Part shown: positions 25,142 through 32,067 of the stretch, piece by piece
How positions within the stretch are numbered: position 1 is the stretch's first letter
Layout of the letters: each line of letters starts with the position of its first letter
Assembly (NCBI GenBank): GCA_003228585.1
Contig: QIEJ01000240.1
Location: forward strand, 1-35,678
DNA from: Pseudomonadota bacterium
GTDB taxonomy: Bacteria > BMS3Abin14
Length of the DNA stretch: 35,678 nt
Reading direction: 5' to 3'
The notes under the pieces: generated by a model
What the model was told of the DNA's origin: nothing
Database searches by the model: none
The model's input: only the letters and a program-made list of their open reading frames with translations
Translations under genes and position numbers: made by a program

Positions 25142-25588
25142 CTACTCAGTCACCGGGATATTAACGCTTCCCCTGCGTTTCTCCTCGATCTTGGGCAGCC
25201 TGACAACAAGGAGGCCATCGACCAGGCTGGCTTTAATTCCCGAAGTGTTAACACTGGCAGGCAATTCAATAACCCTCTTGAAAAAACCGAACTCTCTTTC
25301 CAGCCGGTAGAATTTCTGGCAGTTGGTATAATGGGGCTCCTTCTTGTAACCTTCGACGATCAACCTCCCCCTGTCGAGGATAAGACTGAAATCCTTGCTT
25401 GAAACTCCGGGAATCTCCCCCTCCACGACAATTTCGTTCTCCATCTCCCACACGTCGATAACCGGATCTGAAGTCTCAGCTGCTGTTCCCGATGTTGAAG
25501 CAACCTTCGACACAAACTGGCTCAACAATCTGTTTCTCCTGGATCTCACCCACATGGTATCTGTGTAGGCATCCCAGCGTTTCCTCAT
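25142..25588 (-). CDS. Small heat-shock protein, Hsp20/alpha-crystallin family
   Basis: The 148-residue protein has a basic N-terminal arm and an alpha-crystallin domain (about residues 40-140). The domain shows DVWEMENEIVVEGEIPGV, LIVEGYKKE, FYRLEREFGFFKRVIELP, and KASLVDGLLVVRLPK. A C-terminal VNIPV supplies the I-x-I type anchor used in oligomer assembly. Such proteins hold unfolding proteins for refolding or degradation. The start codon overlaps the galU stop by one base (TAATG) behind GGGGGAGAG, so it is co-translated with galU, not visibly controlled by a heat-shock element of its own. Confidence 0.95.
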   Translation of the reverse strand: MRKRWDAYTDTMWVRSRRNRLLSQFVSKVASTSGTAAETSDPVIDVWEMENEIVVEGEIPGVSSKDFSLILDRGRLIVEGYKKEPHYTNCQKFYRLEREFGFFKRVIELPASVNTSGIKASLVDGLLVVRLPKIEEKRRGSVNIPVTE

Positions 25589-26463
25589 TACTCTCCCCCT
25601 TGAAGAACCCGATTCTTCAGGTAGGCAAGAAGCTGCGGACCCAACTCCTCATCATTGAGGGCATACTGGATGTTGGCTATCAGGAAACCCAGAAGGTTGC
25701 CTGTGTCGTACCTCTGACCCTCGAACATGAGACCGTAGATTCCTGACTTCCCGGCCATGCCGTCCAGGGCATCCGTCAGCTGTATTTCCCCTCCCGCTCC
25801 CGGTTTGGTGGCCTCCAGATAAGTGAAAATCTCCGGCGGCAGAATATATCGACCAGCGACTGCGAGTCTGCTGGGGGCCTGGTCAGGGTCAGGCTTCTCC
25901 ACGAGGCGGGAAATGAAGAAAACTCCAGGTTCCACCTCCTCGCCCTGGACAACCCCATATCGGTGAACATCCTCCAAAGGTACCTCCTGGAGAGCCACAA
26001 CCGGTTTTCCGAACCTCTCGAAAACCTCTATAAGCTGGGCGGTGCACGGTGTCCTGGAGTCAATGATGTCATCACCGAGAAGAACGGCGAATGGATCATC
26101 GCCAACCAGACTCCTTGCACACTGGATAGCGTGACCTAATCCCTTAGGCTCTTTCTGGCGAATGGAGGCAATGTCCACCATCCTGGATACTTTTTCCACC
26201 CTTTCGAGGAGAGATTCTTTTCCCTTCTCTGCAAGGAACCGCTCGAGTTGCGGCGAGATGTCGAAATAGTCCTCGATAGAGTTCTTTCCCATCCCGGTAA
26301 CAAGAACTATATCCCTGATCCCTGAAAGCACTGATTCCTCAACAACCTCCTGAATAACCGGGCGATCGAGAAGCGGCAACATTTCCTTTGGAATGGTTTT
26401 GGTAATGGGTAAAAAACGGGTTCCCATTCCGGCGGCTGGGATGACTGCCTTTCGAACCTTCAC
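25588..26463 (-). CDS. galU: UTP-glucose-1-phosphate uridylyltransferase
   Basis: The protein makes UDP-glucose for cell-envelope polysaccharides. It shows the nucleotidyltransferase signature VIPAAGMGTRFLPITKTIPKE, the VEKP motif as SRLVEKPDPDQAPS, and PGAGGEIQLTDAL. Its 291 residues match the family. A frame from ATG 26478 exists, but that codon has no ribosome-binding site. GTG 26463 has GGGAG five bases upstream and gives the classical N-terminus MKVRKAVIPAAG, so it is preferred. A promoter-like pair lies about 45 bases upstream. hsp20 follows with a one-base overlap. Confidence 0.96.
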   Translation of the reverse strand: MKVRKAVIPAAGMGTRFLPITKTIPKEMLPLLDRPVIQEVVEESVLSGIRDIVLVTGMGKNSIEDYFDISPQLERFLAEKGKESLLERVEKVSRMVDIASIRQKEPKGLGHAIQCARSLVGDDPFAVLLGDDIIDSRTPCTAQLIEVFERFGKPVVALQEVPLEDVHRYGVVQGEEVEPGVFFISRLVEKPDPDQAPSRLAVAGRYILPPEIFTYLEATKPGAGGEIQLTDALDGMAGKSGIYGLMFEGQRYDTGNLLGFLIANIQYALNDEELGPQLLAYLKNRVLQGGE

Positions 26464-26505
26464 CTTGTCTCCCTTCATCAGTAAAATATAACAAATAACA
26501 GTAAC

Positions 26506-26534
26506 TTATAAAATATCTTATACATGGTTGTCGA
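26506..26534 (-). promoter_or_regulatory. Predicted promoter for galU-hsp20
   Basis: On the minus strand TCGACA (26534-26529) and TTATAA (26511-26506) are 17 bases apart in an AT-rich stretch upstream of galU. This leaves a leader of roughly 35 bases before the GTG start. Motif reading only. Confidence 0.45.
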
Positions 26535-26630
26535 GGTGAATGTCTTAATTATAGTTTCACGTTCCCGTGATTAGGGGATTAGGATTTGGAACTTGACACT
26601 AGAAACAGTAGTGGCCTGCCATGAGCAAGA

Positions 26631-26659
26631 AAACGCCTGCACGGTTTCTGCAGGCGTTT
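26631..26659 (-). terminator. Rho-independent terminator after tRNA-Leu
   Basis: A perfect 11-bp stem (AAACGCCTGCA and TGCAGGCGTTT) with a 7-base loop is followed on the minus strand by TCTTGC. It begins about 10 bases after the tRNA 3' end, so it should end the tRNA transcript and insulate galU. Confidence 0.8.
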
Positions 26660-26669
26660 GCGCGTCGAA

Positions 26670-26757
26670 TGGTGCCGAAGGCGAGACTCGAACTCGCACG
26701 GGCTTTCGCCCACCACCCCCTCAAGATGGCGTGTCTACCAGATTCCACCACTTCGGC
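26670..26757 (-). tRNA. tRNA-Leu (anticodon GAG), CCA encoded
   Basis: The minus strand folds into a class II tRNA. Acceptor GCCGAAG pairs with CTTCGGC, followed by discriminator A and an encoded CCA. The D arm is GTG...CAC with GGTAGA in the loop. The anticodon stem is CCATC/GGTGG with loop TTGAGGG, giving anticodon GAG for CUC/CUU. The long variable arm is GGGCGAAAGCCC. The T arm is GCGAG-TTCGAGT-CTCGC. Length is 88 bases including CCA. Confidence 0.96.
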
Positions 26758-26869
26758 AGCAGGGGACTCATTATTTTCAAAGCCTTGCCATTTGTCAAGC
26801 TTGACATCAGCCTGAATATCGTCTTAAATTATGGTAATTCCGACTCCAAACGGGGTGGAAAGGCAACCA

Positions 26870-27100
26870 ATGTTTCATTGTTGGGTCCGAATGAAGCGTT
26901 ATTCCCTGGCTGGGTGGAAGCATTCGTCAACTCGACTGTTCATAACCCTTTTCATGATAGTCATCGCAGTTTCCGCCTGGAGTTCTCCCCCGTTCTGGGT
27001 TACTTTTACATCCCTTATCCCGTTTCTGTTGCTTTACATTCCCCTCATCGGGCTAGTCCTGGAACTTCTTGAAAGAGATTGGGAGGATTGGCATCTGTAG
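26870..27100 (+). CDS. Small membrane protein of unknown function
   Basis: From ATG 26870 (GGAAAGG six bases upstream) the product is 76 residues. It has a basic, aromatic N-terminus (MKRYSLAGWKHSS follows after seven residues), two hydrophobic helices (roughly residues 22-37 and 41-63), and an acidic end LLERDWEDWHL. This pattern fits an inner-membrane miniprotein with both ends in the cytoplasm. An upstream ATG at 26831 gives a longer frame with an unlikely N-terminus. I do not recognise a family, and there is no partner gene in the same unit; perR starts 211 bases downstream. It could be a chance frame, but the clean two-helix shape and ribosome-binding site favour a real gene. Confidence 0.45.
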   Translation: MFHCWVRMKRYSLAGWKHSSTRLFITLFMIVIAVSAWSSPPFWVTFTSLIPFLLLYIPLIGLVLELLERDWEDWHL

Positions 27101-27135
27101 TGACCCCTTCGGGAAAGACGGTTACCCCTCCGGGG

Positions 27136-27206
27136 AGTACTAAAGTACTAGGTTCTAAGTACATAAGTATTTAAACCTTAGTCCTTAGTACATAGCACTT
27201 AGCCCT
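27136..27206 (+). repeat. Heptad-type imperfect palindromic array (GTACTTA units)
   Basis: The left half reads AGTACTAAAGTACTAGG with AAGTACATAAGTA, and the right half reads TTAGTCC, TTAGTAC, ATAGCAC, TTAGCCC in 7-bp steps, roughly the inverse of the left. It sits between the small membrane gene and perR. The rest of the 27101-27311 spacer is AT-rich; I see no clear promoter beyond weak candidates. Confidence 0.55.
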
Positions 27207-27311
27207 ATTTTTAACCAATTCCCTATTTACATTTTTGTATTTTCAAATTAATCTCATCCTTATATAGCATAACTACCAAGTATCGTAACTAAAGGCAGGA
27301 ACGAGGCAGAA

Positions 27312-27731
27312 ATGAAAGATATCGAAGCAATTGTCCAGAGATTCCGTGATTCCGGCCTGAAGATCACACCACAGCGACTGAGCATATTCAACCTGCTCAA
27401 GGATAATTACGACCATCCTTCTGCCGAAGATATTTACAATAAGGCGCTTGAGATTCATCCAACCATTTCATTTACAACGGTATACAAAACCCTTCAAACC
27501 CTGCGGGATCTTGGTGAAATCCTCGAGATCAACATCGATCCCGAGAGGGCACATTATGACTCTGTGACCGATGATCATTACCACACTTTTTGCACCAGGT
27601 GCCGGGAAATAGAGGATTTAATGTCCGGACTCTACCCTGTTCAGGAATTACCAGACAACAATGTGGTCGGCGGGTTTGATGTTCAGAGCGTGCAGGTTCA
27701 CCTTGTAGGTGTGTGCGGTAGCTGTAATTAA
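27312..27731 (+). CDS. perR: Fur-family regulator, PerR-like
   Basis: The 139-residue protein has the winged-helix half (GLKITPQRLSIFNLL, HPSAEDIY, TISFTTVYKTLQTL) and the metal half. Structural zinc ligands are two CxxC pairs, Cys94/Cys97 (CTRC) and Cys135/Cys138 (CGSC). The regulatory metal residues of Bacillus PerR have counterparts here: His35, Asp83 (HYDSVTDDHYH), His89, His91 and Asp102. Asp at position 83 favours PerR over Fur. PerR senses peroxide by metal-catalysed histidine oxidation and represses oxidative-stress genes. GAGGC precedes the start ATG by five bases. The rubredoxin-like gene downstream fits a peroxide-response role. Confidence 0.9.
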   Translation: MKDIEAIVQRFRDSGLKITPQRLSIFNLLKDNYDHPSAEDIYNKALEIHPTISFTTVYKTLQTLRDLGEILEINIDPERAHYDSVTDDHYHTFCTRCREIEDLMSGLYPVQELPDNNVVGGFDVQSVQVHLVGVCGSCN

Positions 27732-27736
27732 TATTG

Positions 27737-27880
27737 ATCCAAAATCCAAGATCCAAAATCCAAAATAGTACTTATGTTCAAAACCGTGAGCAGGCAGACA
27801 AACGCGCTGTTTCCATTTCTTTATATTTAATTGGATGAACGAGCCCTGATCTTGGATTTTGGGTTTTGGATATTGGATTC
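27737..27880. repeat. Inverted heptad arrays (ATCCAAA type) between perR and the rubredoxin-like gene
   Basis: ATCCAAA/ATCCAAG heptads at 27737-27766 face their inverse (GATCTTGGATTTTGG and following) at 27848-27880, about 80 bases apart. The loop region has no gene. A transcript through it could form a long AT-rich stem of about 17 bp or more, possibly ending or stabilising the perR message. Confidence 0.75.
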
Positions 27881-27922
27881 TAATCCTGAACCGTTAATCA
27901 TAAATAACTGAAAGGAAAAAAC

Positions 27923-28030
27923 ATGGCCGAATTCAAGTGCAAAGAATGTGGAGAAACCAGAGAGGGACGCTGCAAACCCGGAAAATGCGCCGCTTGTGGA
28001 GCTGCCAACAGCTTTGAGAAACAGGAGTAG
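27923..28030 (+). CDS. RCKP-type rubredoxin-like mini-protein
   Basis: The 35-residue protein MAEFKCKECGETREGRCKPG (first 20 residues) continues with KCAACGA and an acidic end. Two CxxC pairs (Cys6/Cys9 and Cys22/Cys25) form a rubredoxin-like iron or zinc site, with the RCKP motif between them. AAAGGAAAAAAC precedes the ATG. Short proteins of this type are often found near rubrerythrin or peroxide-stress genes. Their electron-transfer role is assumed from the fold, not shown. Its place behind perR suggests it belongs to that regulon. Confidence 0.85.
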   Translation: MAEFKCKECGETREGRCKPGKCAACGAANSFEKQE

Positions 28031-28038
28031 ACCGTTTT

Positions 28039-28800
28039 TTATAAAGAGATTGTCAATCCGTCAGTGGCGATTACGATCTCCCCGTCAAAGTGTTCAGCAG
28101 CATCCCGGTAAACATCATCCGGATAACAGCCGGGATTCAGGTGGCTTAAAACCAGCTTTTCCGCTCTGCATTCGGTAGCCAGATCCGCTGCCTGAGTCGG
28201 ATTCATGTGGTTTTCCTCTATTTTACCGGGACCCAGGGAGCACTCGGCAAGCAGAACATTAACTCCCGGGCCGGCCATTCGAATCAGGTCTTCGGTGGGT
28301 TCACCATCTCCGGTGTATATGCAACTGGATCTGGAATCAACATCCTGAACACGAAATGAAATATTGGGAACCGAGTGCACCGTGGGAGCGGCACTGATCC
28401 TGAAGCCCTCCCATTCAACAGTTTCACCATCCCACTCGCATATCTGAAGTTCATAGCCCGCCGGCTCCACCCAGTGTCCATAGAGGTCTCTCAATGAGGA
28501 GTAGTAACGGTTGAGCCCCGGGGGACCCATAACGCGGAGGGGCGCTTCCCTCTCAATTTCAGGAGCCCTCATGGAAAACAGGAGAGGTGCCAGGTCGATA
28601 CAGTGGTCAATGTGCAGGTGAGACAGAAGCACCCCTTGCACCATCCCGGGATTTACACCGGACAACCGGGCAAGATTCCATATGGTGCCCGGGCCCAGGT
28701 CCAGGAGAAGGATCCGATTTTCAGAACGCACGAGGTATCCCGGAGCTGATCTTTCTCTTTGAGGAACAGAAGTCCCCGATCCCAGAACAGTTAGAATCAT
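28039..28800 (-). CDS. Metallo-beta-lactamase-fold hydrolase, RNase Z-like
   Basis: The 253-residue protein has the MBL-fold metal motifs: SHLHIDHCIDLAPLL (HxHxDH), VHSVPN with a further His, YTGDGEPTEDL with the bridging Asp, and VLSHLNPG near the end. The start ILTVLGSGTSVPQRERSAPGY is typical of the ElaC/RNase Z-like group, which includes tRNA 3' nucleases and phosphodiesterases. The long exosite arm of true RNase Z is not obvious, so the substrate is uncertain. GGGAGGGGAG precedes the ATG. It converges with the rubredoxin-like gene (eight bases between stops) and diverges from bamD. Confidence 0.88.
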   Translation of the reverse strand: MILTVLGSGTSVPQRERSAPGYLVRSENRILLLDLGPGTIWNLARLSGVNPGMVQGVLLSHLHIDHCIDLAPLLFSMRAPEIEREAPLRVMGPPGLNRYYSSLRDLYGHWVEPAGYELQICEWDGETVEWEGFRISAAPTVHSVPNISFRVQDVDSRSSCIYTGDGEPTEDLIRMAGPGVNVLLAECSLGPGKIEENHMNPTQAADLATECRAEKLVLSHLNPGCYPDDVYRDAAEHFDGEIVIATDGLTISL

Positions 28801-28883
28801 CTCCCCTCCCGGCAGCGTGTCGTAAAATCGGCAATTTCTTTACCTTGACACTTTACGGGGTTGTTAACAATACTGTAGAAACA

Positions 28884-28925
28884 GTTTCAAGTTTCAAGTT
28901 TCAAGTTTCAAGTTTGACGTTTCAA
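28884..28925 (+). repeat. Perfect heptamer array (GTTTCAA), six units
   Basis: Units at 28884, 28891, 28898 and 28905 are identical GTTTCAA; the fifth is GTTTGAC and the sixth GTTTCAA again. It lies between the divergent MBL and bamD genes, with the same strand sense as the heptads of the composite repeats. It could be length-variable by slippage and may alter promoter spacing for either gene. Confidence 0.9.
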
Positions 28926-28982
28926 GTAATAATATAATCCATCCGTTTTCTCGATGCTAATATAACCGAGAGGAGCCATCAA

Positions 28983-29708
28983 CTGATTAACGGATCAACC
29001 CTTCGTCTTTTTCTGGCAGTTCTTATTGCGGCGTCCGTCATCGCCTGTTCGGGTCCTGTCAAGGATGAAACCAGCCCGACAGAGAGGCTCAAAGAAGCTC
29101 AACATGAATTCGAAAAAAAACGTTATGAGTCGGCTGCCAAGATCCTTGAAGAGATCCGGGTTGTCACCGTCGGTACCGCGGTGGGAGGAGAGATCCAGTA
29201 TCTGCTGGCCGAGTCAAACTACCGCATGAACAATTATCTCGAGGCGGATTCCTATTTTTCAGCATACCTGTCCGGGTATCCGGGTGGATCTTATGCGGAG
29301 GATGCTCTTTACAAAAAAGCGATGTCAAATCTCAAACAGATTCAGTATACATCCATCGGTTTTACCGGCTTCAGGAAGACAGTACCCCATGACAGGGACA
29401 TCAACCCTGTCAGGAACTCCCGTCTGAACTTCACCCAATACATAACAAAATATCCGGAAGGCGTGCATTCAAAGGAGGCCTCAGACTGGATCAGAGTACT
29501 CTGGGAGAAGGAAGGGCTGCATGAACTGGAGATCGCCTCATTTTATCTGAAAAAAAAGAAACGACCCGAAGCCGCTCTCAGCAGAGTAAACAAGATTCTC
29601 GATGCAGACTACCCCGAGGACATCAAGCAGAAAGCTCGTGAAATAGCAGAAGCGGCGAAGCTCAAATTAGTACCTGAAGATACCGGGAAGGAGGAGGACA
29701 CCCCATGA
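28983..29708 (+). CDS. bamD: Outer-membrane assembly lipoprotein BamD, non-standard start codon
   Basis: The frame reads a signal peptide (LRLFLAVLIAASVIAC) with lipobox SVIAC, so the mature lipoprotein starts at that Cys. TPR-like helices follow, including YLEADSYFSAYLSGYPGGSY and DINPVRNSRLNFTQYITKYP, as in BamD. BamD is the essential partner of BamA in inserting barrel proteins. The length (about 241 residues) is normal. No ATG, GTG or TTG exists in frame before the signal peptide. GAGGAG stands seven bases before CTG 28983 and ten before ATT 28986, so initiation must use CTG or ATT. A start at GTG 29181 would remove the signal sequence. The stop overlaps the TPR gene by four bases. Confidence 0.88.
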   Translation: MINGSTLRLFLAVLIAASVIACSGPVKDETSPTERLKEAQHEFEKKRYESAAKILEEIRVVTVGTAVGGEIQYLLAESNYRMNNYLEADSYFSAYLSGYPGGSYAEDALYKKAMSNLKQIQYTSIGFTGFRKTVPHDRDINPVRNSRLNFTQYITKYPEGVHSKEASDWIRVLWEKEGLHELEIASFYLKKKKRPEAALSRVNKILDADYPEDIKQKAREIAEAAKLKLVPEDTGKEEDTP

Positions 29709-30436
29709 TCGAAGAGAGCAATGCATCATTTCCTCCAGTGGAAACAAGTCTGGCAGAAGCCGACCTCTTCATGGTCAGAGGTCAACTGGGTGAAGCTGAA
29801 AAGACCCTCCTTGCTATTCATCAGCGGAACCCTGACTATGCGGACATCTGCAACAAGATGGGACAATTGTATTATCAAAAAGGTGATTACCTCCGCGCCA
29901 AGGAATTTCTGATCAAGGCCATTCGTTTGAACCCTGATTATACTGAAGCCTCGTTGAACCTGGCCGTCACATTTAACGAGATAGGACAATATGGAGAGGC
30001 GAAAAAAGTTGTTCAACAGGCTCGGGAGAGGGTCAGCAGGATGGATCCGCCCCTCGATCCCTTTATTTCAGGCAAGCTTGCCAACAAGCACAAGGAAGTC
30101 GGAGACATTTACAGGGAGCTTGGTCTGCTTAAGGAAAGCTCTGACGAATACCGGAAAGCCCTTGCCCTCTCTCCGGGCTTTGCCGACATTCAGGTGAAAC
30201 TGGGGGTCACCATGAGGGAGATGGGCCATATCGATGAAGCCATTGAGTTATTTGCCAAAACGGCCTCCCGGAGGCCGGATTATACAGATGCCAGAATCCA
30301 GCTGGGTATAACATACTTTTCCCGTGGTTTCGTGGACAGAGCGATGACGGAATGGGAAGAAGTTCTTAAAGTTGACCCCCATCATGTGAAAGCCAGAATG
30401 TACATGAGTTTCGTTAAGGATCAGGAACCGCCTTAA
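29705..30436 (+). CDS. Tetratricopeptide-repeat protein
   Basis: The 243-residue protein is almost entirely TPR: units begin near residues 16, 47, 81, 127 and 161, with a last one near 195. Examples are ADICNKMGQLYYQKGDYLRA and TDARIQLGITYFSRGFVDRA. There is no signal peptide or transmembrane segment, so it should act in the cytoplasm as a scaffold; the partner is unknown. ATG overlaps the bamD stop (ATGA) behind AAGGAGG, so it is co-translated with bamD. Confidence 0.9.
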   Translation: MIEESNASFPPVETSLAEADLFMVRGQLGEAEKTLLAIHQRNPDYADICNKMGQLYYQKGDYLRAKEFLIKAIRLNPDYTEASLNLAVTFNEIGQYGEAKKVVQQARERVSRMDPPLDPFISGKLANKHKEVGDIYRELGLLKESSDEYRKALALSPGFADIQVKLGVTMREMGHIDEAIELFAKTASRRPDYTDARIQLGITYFSRGFVDRAMTEWEEVLKVDPHHVKARMYMSFVKDQEPP

Positions 30437-30479
30437 CAAAGAGGGAGGTTTCAGTGGAACTCCCGCGGAGAACCTACGC

Positions 30480-30508
30480 TTGACAGCATGACACGGGAAG
30501 CCTATCAT
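30480..30508 (+). promoter_or_regulatory. Strong sigma-70 promoter for the LysM gene
   Basis: TTGACA (30480-30485), a 17-base spacer and TATCAT (30503-30508) match the consensus at 11 of 12 positions. The predicted transcription start near 30515 leaves a leader of about 37 bases before the LysM-protein ATG. Thus the LysM gene can be expressed independently of bamD. Confidence 0.7.
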
Positions 30509-30551
30509 TCCGTAAGCCGTTCCCAAAGGCCCTTTTGCACAGGAGAAAGTC

Positions 30552-31628
30552 ATGAAAGTGTCCCGTTTGATCCTTTTGTCGGCGGTCTGTATTCTGGTAA
30601 CCGGCCTGATGCCCGGACTGGTCAAGCAAGCCCCCGCAGGAACAGATAAGAAGGAGCATTTCGTTCAAAAGGGCGATACACTCTGGGATATATCCTCCGT
30701 CTATCTCTATGATCCTTTTCAGTGGCCGCGTTTGTGGAACGTCAATCGGGAAATTGAGAACCCTCACCTGATCTATCCCGGCCAGATAATCAACATACCC
30801 ATGGAAATTGCAGCTCAGCGGACGCAACCGGAGACCGCCAGGCCCGAGTTGCCCCCGGCCCCTGAACCGGTTGCCGAGACCAAACCCGCCCCTGAGCCGG
30901 AGCCTGTTGAAGAACCGGTGCTCGAAACCCTGCCTGTGGCGATACAGCACGAGGTCATCAAGGCCCTTAGCACTTACGGCTTCATCGCCGACAAGAAAGA
31001 AATCGGGCTTGGAACAATCACTTCTCAGGAGGAAGACCGTTTACTTATCTCATCGGGTCAGACGGTCTATGTCAAAGCCAGGGATAAGGGAGGCCTGGAA
31101 GCTGGAGAAAAGTATTCCATCGTAAGAGTCTTCGAAGAGGTGAAACATCCTGTGACCAGAAAGAGAGTCGGATATCTTGCCCGAGTCCTGGGTGATCTGT
31201 CGGTAGTTGCCACTGATGAAAAAATGGCGACAGCCGTTATCGGAGATATCTACCTTGAAACCATGATCGGTGACAAGGTTATGAAACACGTTCAACATTT
31301 GACATGGCATCGCAAGACCGGGGGCCACCCCGGGGAGGTGCTCCAGGGATACATCGTGGCCAGCCCTGACGGGAAGATGATAATGGGCAAGGGGGACGTT
31401 CTGTTCATTGACCTCGGCAGAAATGACGGCCTCGGTACCGGAGAATCGCTCTGGGTCAGGAGCTCAGACACCAAGACCAGAGATCCCGGGATGACCGGCG
31501 CCATGGCTCCCACTCAGAAGAACCTGGGAACCGTTCAGGTCATCATCGCAAGAGACAAAACCTCCGTCGCCAGGATCACCAGCAGCAACATGGAGATCAC
31601 GCCTGGAGCGAAGATCATTACCCAGTAA
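30552..31628 (+). CDS. Secreted LysM-domain envelope protein
   Basis: The 358-residue protein has a signal peptide (residues 1-29, ending near PAG). One LysM domain follows (about 36-84: HFVQKGDTLWDISSVYLYDP, RLWNVNREIENPHLIYPGQIINIP), then a Pro/Glu linker (95-125). The C-terminal domain of about 220 residues is mostly beta strand, with GQTVYVKARDKGGLEAGEKYSIVR and IVASPDGKMIMGKGDVLFIDLG. LysM binds peptidoglycan sugars in the periplasm. The C-terminal part recalls FlgT-like modules, but I would not assign it. AGGAGAAAGTC precedes the ATG. The stop codon lies in a 12-bp direct duplication (31620-31643). Confidence 0.88.
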   Translation: MKVSRLILLSAVCILVTGLMPGLVKQAPAGTDKKEHFVQKGDTLWDISSVYLYDPFQWPRLWNVNREIENPHLIYPGQIINIPMEIAAQRTQPETARPELPPAPEPVAETKPAPEPEPVEEPVLETLPVAIQHEVIKALSTYGFIADKKEIGLGTITSQEEDRLLISSGQTVYVKARDKGGLEAGEKYSIVRVFEEVKHPVTRKRVGYLARVLGDLSVVATDEKMATAVIGDIYLETMIGDKVMKHVQHLTWHRKTGGHPGEVLQGYIVASPDGKMIMGKGDVLFIDLGRNDGLGTGESLWVRSSDTKTRDPGMTGAMAPTQKNLGTVQVIIARDKTSVARITSSNMEITPGAKIITQ

Positions 31629-31654
31629 ATCACCCAGTAAATCTTAACCGCGGA

Positions 31655-32038
31655 TTATTGACCGGATTCCGGCTCAGACCCCGATCCGGGTTCAGCAGAA
31701 CCGGTATCCGTCTGCGGTACATCGGCCTGCTCGGCCGGTATCGCCTGACCGGCCTGATCCGGCACCTCTATGGGAATCTGCACTTCCGGAGCGATGGAAC
31801 CTTTGATCCTGCCTGAGGAAACATAGGCAAGGCTCAACGAGGTCAGCATGAAGACGACAGCGGCAGTGGTTGTCAGTTTGGCCATAAAACCGGCTGGGCC
31901 GGCGCTTCCGAAAACTGTCTGGCTTGCACCTCCAAACGCCGCACCCATTTCCGCGCCCTTTCCAGTCTGAAGGAGCACTACCAGTATCAGAAACACCGCG
32001 ACTGTGACGTGAAGTATTTTCAACAGAACAATTAGCAT
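31655..32038 (-). CDS. secG: Protein translocase subunit SecG
   Basis: The 127-residue protein has two membrane helices (about 5-24 and 53-73) with the conserved LLQTGKGAEMGAAFGGASQT loop between them. It assists SecYE in protein export. The C-terminal 45 residues are Pro, Glu, Gly and Ser rich and make it longer than minimal SecG proteins. AGGAAAGA precedes the ATG, 29 bases after the tpiA stop. secG at the end of a gap-pgk-tpiA operon is a widespread arrangement. Confidence 0.95.
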   Translation of the reverse strand: MLIVLLKILHVTVAVFLILVVLLQTGKGAEMGAAFGGASQTVFGSAGPAGFMAKLTTTAAVVFMLTSLSLAYVSSGRIKGSIAPEVQIPIEVPDQAGQAIPAEQADVPQTDTGSAEPGSGSEPESGQ

Positions 32039-32067
32039 TCTTTCCTTCGTCCTCCTCTACTTTTTCC

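Noticed and set aside
31620-31643. 12-bp direct duplication spanning the LysM gene stop (ACCCAGTAAATC twice)
   Set aside because: A simple local duplication just outside the coding region with no evident consequence.
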